Shown here in pieces: positions 42,214 through 50,195 of a stretch of DNA of 54,369 bases; position 1 is the first letter of the stretch, and each line of letters opens with the position of its first letter. Under the pieces are notes generated by a model. The model had not been told where the DNA came from and searched no databases. It saw only the letters and a program-made list of their open reading frames with translations. A program made the position numbers and the translations under genes. The stretch comes from an uncultured Oscillospiraceae bacterium (lineage in GTDB: Bacteria > Bacillota > Clostridia > Oscillospirales > Acutalibacteraceae): positions 1 to 54,369 of the forward strand of contig CAOKRG010000011.1 in NCBI GenBank assembly GCA_948471095.1, written 5' to 3'.

Positions 42214-43217
42214 AGCACGCCAATATCGCCATCTTTGTGCCCCATTTGGGGTGCCCCCAGCAGTGCAGCTTCTGCGAGCAGCGGGCCATCACCGGCCGGG
42301 TCCAGGCCCCGCCGCCCCGGGCCGCTGATGTGGAGGAAGCCGCCCGGGCCGCCTCCGCCTCTCTGGGAGAGCGGCGGAGGGAAACGGAGATTGCCTTTTT
42401 TGGGGGAAGCTTTACCGCCATCCAGCAGGAGTATATGCTGGAGCTGCTGGAAGCCGGAGCCCAGGCGGTGGCCCGGTATGGCTTTCGGGGCATTCGGTGC
42501 TCCACCCGGCCGGATGCGGTGGGCCGGGAGGTGCTGGACATTTTGAAAGCCTACCCCGTCACCGCCGTGGAGCTGGGGGCCCAGTCCATGGACGATGGGG
42601 TCCTTGCCGCCAACCGGCGGGGACATACCGCCCGGGACACGATGGAGGCGGCGGAGCGCGTCCATAAGGCGGGCATGGAGCTGGGCCTGCAAATGATGAC
42701 CGGGCTCTACCAGGACACGCCGGAAAAGGCCTTGAAGACGGCGGAGGCATTAATCGGGCTGGAGCCAAAGACAGTGCGAGTTTACCCCACCCTGGTGCTT
42801 CCGGGCACGGAGCTGGCCCGGCTGTACGGGGCGGGGCTCTACCGCCCCCAAAGCCTGGAAGAGGCGGTGGAGCTGTGCGCCAAGCTGCTGGAACGGTTCG
42901 AGGGAGCGGGCGTGCGGGTGATCCGCATGGGGCTGCACCCGGGGCCGGAACTGGAGCGAAAGCGGCTGGCGGGGCCCTATCATCCGGCCTTCCGGCAGCT
43001 GGTGGAGAGCTGGAGGTTTCTGAGGCGGCTCTGCCAGGAGCTTGGAGGGCGGGGGGAGTACCGGGTCCTTGTAAACCCCCGGGACGTATCCACGGCGCTG
43101 GGGCAGGGGAAGGAGAACGTGAAGCGGCTGGAGGAGCTGGGGTATGCGGTGACGTTCGTCCAGGACGGCGCTGTGGAGCGGGGGAGCATAAAATGCTTCT
43201 TTGACTTCCCTTCGTGA
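42210..43217 (+). CDS. Radical SAM protein (Elp3-like N-terminal type)
   Basis: The 335-residue protein binds a [4Fe-4S] cluster through Cys15, Cys19 and Cys22 (GCPQQCSFC). It has FFGGSFTA near residue 64, RCSTRPDAV and ELGAQSMDDGVL near 117, all features of the Elp3/oxygen-independent coproporphyrinogen oxidase-like group. Genes of this type often sit between rnc and smc in Clostridia; their substrate, possibly tRNA, is not known to me. It starts with TTG in a TTGA overlap with rnc, implying coupling. Confidence 0.88.
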   Translation: MKHANIAIFVPHLGCPQQCSFCEQRAITGRVQAPPPRAADVEEAARAASASLGERRRETEIAFFGGSFTAIQQEYMLELLEAGAQAVARYGFRGIRCSTRPDAVGREVLDILKAYPVTAVELGAQSMDDGVLAANRRGHTARDTMEAAERVHKAGMELGLQMMTGLYQDTPEKALKTAEALIGLEPKTVRVYPTLVLPGTELARLYGAGLYRPQSLEEAVELCAKLLERFEGAGVRVIRMGLHPGPELERKRLAGPYHPAFRQLVESWRFLRRLCQELGGRGEYRVLVNPRDVSTALGQGKENVKRLEELGYAVTFVQDGAVERGSIKCFFDFPS

Positions 43218-43258
43218 AGCCCCGCCTTTTCAAAGGTTGTAGGAGCTTTCATCCAAGG

Positions 43259-43297
43259 CAAAAAAGTCAGGTATTCCACTCGGTGAAATACCTGACA
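43259..43297 (-). terminator. Terminator of the PNPOx-like gene
   Basis: The stem GTCAGGTATT/AATACCTGAC (43267-43276/43288-43297) has further pairing CAC/GTG at the loop. On the minus strand it is followed by TTTTTTG. It ends the minus-strand gene at 43303 and could also slow the convergent radical SAM transcript. Confidence 0.85.
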
Positions 43298-43302
43298 GCC
43301 CA

Positions 43303-43740
43303 TTACAGTTCCCCTCTGACCTCAGTGAAGTCCACCCACAAGCTATAGCTCTTCGTGGTGAACCGGAGCACCGCAAGATTCTCGTCCTCCGGCCCGGAGA
43401 AGTGGTTGGCAAGCCCCTCGTACCACATGTCCCGCTTCGTCTCGAGGCCGGTGCAGATCTCGACCTCGCCCATGAGGGCTATGTGGTACATGCGGTCCCC
43501 GTCATAGTTGAAGCAGACGCAGGCTTTCGGATTGGACCGAAAGCGCAGCGCGCTGGGCGCGCCTACCCCGGTGCACAGGGTAAGCCAGCGGACGCCCTCG
43601 GACTTTGCGACGCTGATGGTGGTGGAGGCGGGAAAGCCGTCGGAGCCGATGCTTGTGAGGGTGCAGTAGTTGTGCTCCCCGGCGGCGCGCTGGGCGATGA
43701 TCTCCCCGGCTTTTGCGATGATTTCCTGGTTGCTTGGCAT
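43303..43740 (-). CDS. Pyridoxamine 5'-phosphate oxidase-like FMN-binding protein
   Basis: The 145-residue protein has the split-barrel layout of small PNPOx-like flavoproteins: NYCTLTSIGSDGFPASTTIS near residue 25, WLTLCTG, RFRSNPKACVCFNYDG and a C-terminal FTTKSYSLWVDF. Members bind FMN, heme or F420 and act as reductases or stress proteins; the substrate here is unknown. AAGGAGGG lies 8 bases before the ATG. It is transcribed against the rnc-smc direction, breaking that gene order. Confidence 0.88.
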   Translation of the reverse strand: MPSNQEIIAKAGEIIAQRAAGEHNYCTLTSIGSDGFPASTTISVAKSEGVRWLTLCTGVGAPSALRFRSNPKACVCFNYDGDRMYHIALMGEVEICTGLETKRDMWYEGLANHFSGPEDENLAVLRFTTKSYSLWVDFTEVRGEL

Positions 43741-43772
43741 GAGAATGCCCTCCTTTTTGGGTTAATGAGTTT

Positions 43773-43778
43773 ATTATA
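43773..43778 (-). promoter_or_regulatory. -10 box of the PNPOx-like gene
   Basis: A perfect TATAAT on the minus strand, 33 bases before the start codon. The -35 region (CTGTTG at 17 bases) is weak. The same AT-rich spot also reads TATAGT on the plus strand and might serve the divergent kinase-like gene. Confidence 0.6.
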
Positions 43779-43828
43779 GTGGATGTAACAGGACAACAGC
43801 ATGTCGTGTTTCGAGGAGAGTGAAAAAT

Positions 43829-44326
43829 TTGCAGAAGTTAATAATTCTCAGCGGTTCGCCCTGCGTGGGAAAGTCCGCGGCGGGGGACCTGCTCTTTCAA
43901 ATGTACGAGAACGCGGCCTATCTGGACGGCGACTGGTGCTGGTGCGTCAATCCCTTCCGGCTGGACGACCCCAGGCTCCGGGAGGGGGACAAGGCCATGT
44001 CGGCGGTGCTCTCAAACTATCTGCGGCTGGGCTTTGACTATGTAGTGTTCTGCTCGGTGGTGGCCATGTATGGGAACATCCGGGAGGGCATCCTGAGGGA
44101 CATCGCCCAGGAGGGCTATCAGGTGATAGGCTTTACGCTGACCTGCACGGAGGAGACCCTGCGCCAGCGGCACAGGGCTCGGGGCGATCAGAACGAGTGC
44201 TCAATGGAGTGGCTGCGCCTGCCCCACTACCCCGGGGACCATGTGATACATACCGACGGCAAAACGCCCGGCCAGGTGGCGCGGGAGATGAAGAACATCA
44301 TCGACCTGCGGGGGGAGAACCCATGA
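43829..44326 (+). CDS. P-loop nucleotide kinase-like protein
   Basis: A protein of about 165 residues with an N-terminal Walker A GSPCVGKSA directly after a hydrophobic strand (LIILS), a DGDWCW motif near residue 33 where kinases have a DxD-like substrate site, and RQRHRARGDQNE, resembling the LID of small-molecule kinases. The substrate is unknown. TTG 43829 is spaced 10 bases from GAGGAG; GTG 43820 would touch it. The stop overlaps the next GNAT gene by 4 bases. Confidence 0.75.
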   Translation: MQKLIILSGSPCVGKSAAGDLLFQMYENAAYLDGDWCWCVNPFRLDDPRLREGDKAMSAVLSNYLRLGFDYVVFCSVVAMYGNIREGILRDIAQEGYQVIGFTLTCTEETLRQRHRARGDQNECSMEWLRLPHYPGDHVIHTDGKTPGQVAREMKNIIDLRGENP

Positions 44327-44850
44327 TACGGCTTGAGACCCCAGACCTGGTCCTGCGCACGGCGGGGCCGGAGGATTTGGGCGAAATCGCGCGGATGTGG
44401 GACTTTGAGAACGGCCCGATACCCCAGGACGAGGCCGGGAAGGTGCTGGAGCGCATGGAGCGAAACCATGGGAAAAACCGCCCGGGGCGAATCTACCACC
44501 TATGCCTGGCGGTCACGAGAGCGGACGAGCCCGATAGAATCATCGGCTGGTGCGGGCTGGACGGGACCGCCGGGGACCGGCTGCACCTGTTCTACTCCAT
44601 CGCGCCGGAGCGCCGGGGCAGGGGCTATGCCACCCAGGCGGCCCGGGCCCTTTTGGAGTACGCCTTCCGGACGGCGGAGGTCCCCTTTGTCAACGGCGGC
44701 TGCTACCGGGACAACCGGGCCTCTTACCGGGTGATGGAAAAGGCCGGCATGCGCCGGGCCGGAGAAGAGGCGAACGGCGACCCACTTTTTTATATAGATA
44801 GGGAGACATACCTGGATGATTTTAAAATCACTGGAACTGCAAGGCTTTAA
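44323..44850 (+). CDS. GNAT-family N-acetyltransferase (RimJ/RimL-like)
   Basis: A 175-residue protein with RLETPDLVLRTAGPEDL at the start, GWCGLDGT, the acetyl-CoA loop SIAPERRGRGYATQAARALL near residue 96 and NRASYRVMEKAGMRRAGE near 131, typical of the RimJ/RimL-like group that acetylates protein N-termini or small amines. It starts in an ATGA overlap with the kinase-like gene. Its last 12 codons overlap the smc start by 35 bases, so smc probably depends on this upstream transcript. Confidence 0.88.
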   Translation: MIRLETPDLVLRTAGPEDLGEIARMWDFENGPIPQDEAGKVLERMERNHGKNRPGRIYHLCLAVTRADEPDRIIGWCGLDGTAGDRLHLFYSIAPERRGRGYATQAARALLEYAFRTAEVPFVNGGCYRDNRASYRVMEKAGMRRAGEEANGDPLFYIDRETYLDDFKITGTARL

Positions 44851-47800
44851 GACCTTTCCGGACAAGACCACCCTTTCCTTCGAGCGGGGCATCACCTCGG
44901 TGGTGGGGCCCAACGGCAGCGGGAAGAGCAACATCAGCGACGCCATGCGCTGGGTGATGGGGGAGCAGTCCCTGCGCACCCTGCGCTGCTCCAAGATGGA
45001 GGACGTGATTTTCGGCGGCACCCCGGAGCGCCGGGCCCTGGGCTTTGCCGAGGTCACCCTGACCATTGACAACGCCGACCGGGCCCTGCCCTTTGACAAC
45101 GACCAGGTGGCCATCACCCGGCGGTACTACCGGTCCGGGGAGAGCGAGTACCTGATTAACAAGACCACCGTACGCCTGCGGGACGTGAACGAGCTCTTTA
45201 TGGACACGGGCCTGGGCCGGGACGGCTACTCCATCATCGGCCAGGGCAAGATCGACAGCATTGTGGGGGCCAAGTCCGAGGACCGGCGGGAGATTTTCGA
45301 GGAGGCGGCGGGCATTTCCCGGTTCCGCTACCGGAAGGAGGAGTCCGAGCGGCGGCTGGCGAAGGCCGAGGAAAACCTGGTGCGCCTGCGGGACATTCTC
45401 GCGGAGCTGGAAAGCCGGGTGGGCCCTTTGAAGGAGCAGGCGGAAAAGGCCGAGCAGTTCATTCGGTACGACGGGGAGAAAAAGGGGCTGGAAATCGGCA
45501 TTTGGCTGGAAACTTTGGATCGGGCCGGCCGGGCTTTGCGGGAGCAGGAAGAGAAGATCGGGACCATCCGGGCCCAGCACCAGGAGATCGAGGAGGAGCT
45601 GGCGGACATTGCCCAGCGCGCGGAGCAGAACTTTCGGGAGACCAACGACCGCACCGCCGCCATGGACCGGCTGCGGGGCGAGGCCGCAGCCCTGGACGAG
45701 CAGGCCCTGCGGATGGAGGGCGAGGTGGGCGTTCTGCAAAACGAGATTGCCCACAACGCCCAGGACGCCCAGCGCCTGGAGGGGCAGATCGAGGCGGCGC
45801 AGCAGACCCACGAGGAGGCCCGGAAGGAGATGGACCGGAAGCGGGAGGACATGGCCCGGCAGGAGGCCCGCATCGCCCAGAGCCGCCAGGAACTGCTGGA
45901 CTACGCCGCCCGGTTGGAGGAACTGCGCCGGGGCGCGGACCAGGCCACCCGGGAGATTGAGAAAGCGGCCCTGGAGCTGGCCGGGGTCAACGCCAGCCTC
46001 TCGGAGGAGCGGGTGAAGCTGAGCTCGGCCCAGTCCTCCCGCCGGGAAATTGAACTGCGGGCCGGGGCTCTGGAAGAGACCGCGGCCCAGACCGCCCAGC
46101 GGGAGGCCGCGGCCCGCCAGGAGGCCGAAGAGCTGCGGCAGATGCTGGAAGAGACCCAGCGGGAGCTGGAAGCCCAGGAAAACGCGGTCCGGGGCTACCA
46201 GCTCCGGCTGGAGGGCCGGAAAAAGCGGGCCCAGGCCGCCCGGGAGGAGCTGGACCGGCTGACCCTGGACGCCAACGAGCAGCTGCGCCGGGCCAAGCTC
46301 TTGGAGGACCTGGAGCGGAACCTGGAGGGCTTTGCCCAGAGCGTGAAGGCCGTGATGCGGGAGGCGGGCCGGGGGATGCTCCGGGGAATCTGCGGGCCGG
46401 TGACCCGGCTGCTGAACGTGCCCCGGGACTATGCCGTGGCCCTGGAAACCGCCCTGGGCGCGGCCATGCAGAACATCGTGGTGGAGACCGAGCAGGACGC
46501 CAAGGGGGCCATCCAGTTCCTCAAGCAGCGGGAGATCGGCCGGGCCACATTTTTGCCCCTGACCACCATTCGGGGCAATGTGCTGGACCCCCGGGACATG
46601 GAGAAGATGCCCGGCTTTGTGGGCGTGGCCTCCCGGCTGTGCGGCTGCGACCCCAAGTATCACGGCGTTCGGGACTCCCTTTTGGGCCGGGTGGCCGTGG
46701 CCGAGGACCTGGACAGCGCCGTGGCCATTGCCAAGCGCACGGGCTACCGCTTCCGGGTGGTGAGCCTGGACGGCCAGGTGGTGAACGCGGGCGGCTCTTT
46801 GACCGGCGGGGCCCGGGCCAAAAACTCCGGGCTTTTGAGCCGTTCGGCGGAGATCGAGCGCATCCGGGAAAAGGCGGCGGGCCTGCAGGCCCAGGCAGAC
46901 CAGGCGGCCCAGGCCCGCAAGGAGGCCCAGGAGGAGCTTTCCGCCTGCGAGGCTCAGTTGGACGCGGCCTTTGGCGAGCTGAACGCCCGCCAGGAGGAGC
47001 GGACCCAGCTTTCCGCCCAGCTGGCCCAGTGCCAGCGGGAGCTGGAAAGCGTACGGGAGAGCGGGCTGGCTTTGGAGCAGGAGCGGGCCGGGGCCCAGGA
47101 ACGGCTGGAGTCCCTGGCCAAGGCCGAAGCCGCCAGCCAGGAGGCGTTGACCCGGTTGGAGGCCGAAGCCGCCGGCTGGGACGAAAAGAGCCGGGAGCTC
47201 ACCGGCGACCGGCAGGAGCGGCTGGACCGGTGCGAGGAGATCAACGAGACGGTCCAGGGGCTGCGGATGGAGGAATTCTCCGCCCAAAAGGACCGGGACG
47301 CTTTGGCGGAGGCCCTGGCCGGGCTGGAGGCCCGCCAGCGGGACTCCCAAGGGGTCCAGGCCCAGCTGCGGCAGGAGATTGAGGCCATAGCGCGGCGGAC
47401 GGAGGCCCTGGAAGGGGAGATTCTGCAAAAGCGGGACCAGACCGCCGCCCTGCGCCAGGAGGCCCAGGGAAAGCGGGAGGACGTGGAACGGTCCGCCCAG
47501 CGGCGGGCGGAGCTGGAACAGGAATCCGCCGCGCTGCGGGAGCGGGAGCGGGACGCGGCCAGCCGCCGGGAGAACGCGGGCCGGGAGCTGGCCCGCCTGC
47601 AGGAGCGTTCGGACGGCCTGCAAAAGGAGTACGACGGGGTCATCACCCGGCTGTGGGAGGAATATGAGCTCACCCGCCGGGAGGCCGAGGAGGTGGGCGC
47701 GGAGATTGAGGACCTGCCCGCCGCCCAGCGCAGGCTTTCGGAGCTGAAAAACAAGATCAAGGCCCTGGGGGCCGTGAACGTGGGGGCTGTGGTGGAGTAT

Positions 47801-48379
47801 CAGGAGGTGTCCCAGCGGTACGAGTTCCTCAACCAGCAGGTGGGGGACGCGGAGAAGTCCAAGGGGGAGCTGCTGTCCCTGATCACGGACCTGACCAGCC
47901 ACATGAAGGAGCAGTTTGAGGAGAAGTTTGCCCAGATCAACCAGAATTTCGGCTCCATCTTCCGGGAGCTCTTCGGCGGGGGCGGGGCGGAGCTGAGCTT
48001 CACGGACCCCGGCGACCCGCTGGCCTCGGGCATCGACATCAAGGTCCACCCCCCGGGGAAGATCGTCACCCACATCGAGTCCCTTTCCGGCGGGGAAAAG
48101 GCCCTGGTGGCCATCTCCATCTACTTTGCCATTATGCGGGTGAACCCGCCGCCCTTCTGCGTTTTGGACGAGATCGAGGCCGCCTTGGACGACGTGAACG
48201 TGGCCCGCTTTGCCCAGTACTTACGCCGGATGACCGGCAGGAGCCAGTTCATCACCATCACCCACCGCCGGGGCACCATGGAGGGCAGCGACATGCTCTA
48301 CGGCGTGACCATGCAGGACCAAGGCGTCAGCAAGCTGCTGGCCCTCAAGACCGACGAGGCGGCGGAGTACTCCGCTTAA
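44816..48379 (+). CDS. smc: Chromosome segregation protein SMC
   Basis: It is the ATPase of the bacterial condensin with ScpA and ScpB. The 1187-residue protein has Walker A GPNGSGKSN near residue 32, a long coiled coil (about 170-500), the hinge (about 525-665, with LNVPRDYAVALETALGAA and ending at GGSLTGG), a returning coiled coil (about 670-1010), signature LSGGEKALVA near 1090 and Walker B FCVLDEIEAALDD near 1114. MILKSLELQGFKTF is the typical N-terminus. It starts inside the GNAT gene. It ends at an inverted repeat. ftsY lies two genes further on. Confidence 0.97.
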   Translation: MILKSLELQGFKTFPDKTTLSFERGITSVVGPNGSGKSNISDAMRWVMGEQSLRTLRCSKMEDVIFGGTPERRALGFAEVTLTIDNADRALPFDNDQVAITRRYYRSGESEYLINKTTVRLRDVNELFMDTGLGRDGYSIIGQGKIDSIVGAKSEDRREIFEEAAGISRFRYRKEESERRLAKAEENLVRLRDILAELESRVGPLKEQAEKAEQFIRYDGEKKGLEIGIWLETLDRAGRALREQEEKIGTIRAQHQEIEEELADIAQRAEQNFRETNDRTAAMDRLRGEAAALDEQALRMEGEVGVLQNEIAHNAQDAQRLEGQIEAAQQTHEEARKEMDRKREDMARQEARIAQSRQELLDYAARLEELRRGADQATREIEKAALELAGVNASLSEERVKLSSAQSSRREIELRAGALEETAAQTAQREAAARQEAEELRQMLEETQRELEAQENAVRGYQLRLEGRKKRAQAAREELDRLTLDANEQLRRAKLLEDLERNLEGFAQSVKAVMREAGRGMLRGICGPVTRLLNVPRDYAVALETALGAAMQNIVVETEQDAKGAIQFLKQREIGRATFLPLTTIRGNVLDPRDMEKMPGFVGVASRLCGCDPKYHGVRDSLLGRVAVAEDLDSAVAIAKRTGYRFRVVSLDGQVVNAGGSLTGGARAKNSGLLSRSAEIERIREKAAGLQAQADQAAQARKEAQEELSACEAQLDAAFGELNARQEERTQLSAQLAQCQRELESVRESGLALEQERAGAQERLESLAKAEAASQEALTRLEAEAAGWDEKSRELTGDRQERLDRCEEINETVQGLRMEEFSAQKDRDALAEALAGLEARQRDSQGVQAQLRQEIEAIARRTEALEGEILQKRDQTAALRQEAQGKREDVERSAQRRAELEQESAALRERERDAASRRENAGRELARLQERSDGLQKEYDGVITRLWEEYELTRREAEEVGAEIEDLPAAQRRLSELKNKIKALGAVNVGAVVEYQEVSQRYEFLNQQVGDAEKSKGELLSLITDLTSHMKEQFEEKFAQINQNFGSIFRELFGGGGAELSFTDPGDPLASGIDIKVHPPGKIVTHIESLSGGEKALVAISIYFAIMRVNPPPFCVLDEIEAALDDVNVARFAQYLRRMTGRSQFITITHRRGTMEGSDMLYGVTMQDQGVSKLLALKTDEAAEYSA

Positions 48380-48384
48380 AGACC

Positions 48385-48760
48385 GCCTCCGGCGGGCAGG
48401 GAAACTTTTTTAAGGAAAAAGTTTCCCTGCACCCTTCAAAAACCTTTGAGTCATGACGCTGGGGACGGGGAGTGGGCTGGGCGCTCGTTTTGAGGCAGGG
48501 GCTTTCGAAAACTTTTGGGCTGCGGCGCTGGGGATGGGGGCGTCCAGAGGAAAGAGTTGAACCAAAAGGCCTCAGAGAGCAAACAGTAAAAGTTTCGTCA
48601 ACCTTTACAAGAGGTTGACGAGTTATCCAAAAGATAACTCGTGGGTTCTTAGGGACGGAGTCCCTAAGCCGCCGGCGGCCAAACCATTTCTTCAAAAGGG
48701 ACGCAGTCCCGACCAAGCGGTCCCTGTTATATATTGGCAGGGTAATTATGAATACAAGCA
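48385..48760. repeat. Dispersed repeat mosaic after smc
   Basis: No gene in 48380-48820. Inverted copy first: gcctccggcggg, stem GCAGGGAAACTTTTT/AAAAAGTTTCCCTGC, cacccttcaaaaacctttg. Then a forward copy: aacagtaaaagtttcgtc head, stem CAACCT/AGGTTG, a palindrome ACGAGTTATC/GATAACTCGT, stem CTTAGGG/CCCTAAG with loop acggagt, and tail gccgccggcggcc at about 48667. Then an agcggtccctgttatatattggc stretch resembling a decayed P module. Confidence 0.82.
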
Positions 48761-48820
48761 CTAAGCACTTTCAAGAATTTTTGTGGCTTGGCGCTGGGGC
48801 GAAAACAAAGGAGGAACGGT

Positions 48821-49582
48821 ATGGATCGGGCTATTGTTGAGGCGAACCGGGAATACTGGAATAAAAACGCGGACGCCTGGTTCGGGACCACGGCTCTGCC
48901 GGTCTATGGGGAGATGTGCCCCACGGAGGACCAGCTGCGCCTGTTTGGGGACGTGAGGGGCAAGCGGCTGCTGGAAATCTGCTGCGGCAGCGGGCACTCC
49001 CTTTTATACCACGCCCAGCGGGGGGCCGGGGAGCTGTGGGGCCTGGACCTCTCGGAAAGGCAGCTGGAAAACGCCCGGCGGCTTCTGGCGGAAAACGGGC
49101 AGAGCGCCCGGCTTTTCTGCGGGGCCATGGAGGAGGACCTGGGCCTGCCCCGGGAGTATTTCGACTGGGTCTACTCCATCTACGGCATAGGCTGGGCCAC
49201 GGACCTGGAAGGGGTCTTCCGGCGCATCGCCTCTTATTTGAAGCCCGGGGGGACGTTCCTTTTCAGCTGGGGCCACACCCTCAATTACTGCGCGGGCTGG
49301 ACCCCGGAGCAAAGCCACGGCTGGCAGGGGGAGCGGATTCCCCTGACCCGCAGCTATTTCGACGAGGAGCCCTTCCGGATGCCGGTGCACGGCATGGAGG
49401 TGGTTCTGCGCAACCGGAAGATATCCACCTATGTGAACGCGCTGGCCGGGGCGGGGTTCTGTCTGGAACGGATGGTGGAGGAGACGGACCGGGCGGTCCT
49501 GGCGGCAAAGCCGGAGACCTTCAAGGAGAAAAAGGCCCATATGCTGCCCATTTCGATGATTTTTAAGGCCAGGAAGCTGTAG
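48821..49582 (+). CDS. Class I SAM-dependent methyltransferase
   Basis: A 253-residue protein with motif I LLEICCGSGHSLLYHAQRG near residue 48, acidic GLDLSERQLENA (motif II) and LKPGGTFLFSWGH (motif after strand 5). The opening NREYWNKNADAWFG is typical of small-molecule methyltransferases of the UbiE/ArsM-like group. Substrate unknown. AAAGGAGGAACGGT gives a strong start at 48821. It stands between smc and ftsY with a VanZ-like gene, as an accessory pair. Confidence 0.85.
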   Translation: MDRAIVEANREYWNKNADAWFGTTALPVYGEMCPTEDQLRLFGDVRGKRLLEICCGSGHSLLYHAQRGAGELWGLDLSERQLENARRLLAENGQSARLFCGAMEEDLGLPREYFDWVYSIYGIGWATDLEGVFRRIASYLKPGGTFLFSWGHTLNYCAGWTPEQSHGWQGERIPLTRSYFDEEPFRMPVHGMEVVLRNRKISTYVNALAGAGFCLERMVEETDRAVLAAKPETFKEKKAHMLPISMIFKARKL

Positions 49583-49633
49583 GGCTTTCAGGAATCATTC
49601 CGGCGGGAACAGCCGGGTAGGGAGGGGTCCTCT

Positions 49634-50173
49634 GTGGTTTCCAGAAAAAGGCAAATTATTATAAATTGCCTGCTGTATAGCGTGTTGGCTTTCTATATCG
49701 TGCTCTTGCTATGTATCCTATTCCGGCAGAGACATGAGGCCAGGCAGGCAAACCTGATTCCCCTGCGTGGAATCATCAGCTTTTTGACGGGCGTCGATTT
49801 GGTATCCGGCACAACGGATCCCGCGTTTTTAAGAGGGCTTGCCCTGAGTAACCTGCTGGGGAACATCGTTATCTTTGTGCCGATGGGCGTGTATGCCAAT
49901 TTGCTGAGTAAGAAGAAGGCGGTATGGAGAAGCGTTCTGCTTGTGGTGATCATCAGCATGGCCGTAGAGGTTGTACAGTATGTTTTTATGCTGGGGATAG
50001 GAGATATAGACGATGTCATTCTGAATGGCATAGGCGGTTTGGCGGGCGTCCTGCTGTATCAGGGGATTTACAGGCTATGTAAGGCAGATGACTGGAAGGC
50101 CCGCTGTATTACGGCGGCCGCGGCGCCCGTTGCGGGGGCTTTGAGCTTTTTGATATTGATCGGGATGAACTGA
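49634..50173 (+). CDS. VanZ-family membrane protein
   Basis: The 179-residue protein has a first hydrophobic helix (LLYSVLAFYIVLLLCIL), the family-like NLIPLRGI motif near residue 40, NLLGNIVIFVPMGVYANLL, SVLLVVIISMAVEVVQYVF and a final helix. DIDDVILNGIGGLAGVLLY is the conserved VanZ C-terminal motif. Role unknown; it may affect sensitivity to glycopeptides. Start GTG 49634 has AGGGAGGGG upstream. It is more AT-rich than smc and ftsY on either side, hinting at later acquisition. Confidence 0.88.
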   Translation: MVSRKRQIIINCLLYSVLAFYIVLLLCILFRQRHEARQANLIPLRGIISFLTGVDLVSGTTDPAFLRGLALSNLLGNIVIFVPMGVYANLLSKKKAVWRSVLLVVIISMAVEVVQYVFMLGIGDIDDVILNGIGGLAGVLLYQGIYRLCKADDWKARCITAAAAPVAGALSFLILIGMN

Positions 50174-50195
50174 CACAGGGTAAAGGAGAATTCTT

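Noticed and set aside
44828-48073. 1081-codon minus-strand open frame inside smc
   Set aside because: The smc frame has full catalytic and hinge motifs. The antisense product is a low-complexity Leu/Pro/Gly/Gln sequence.
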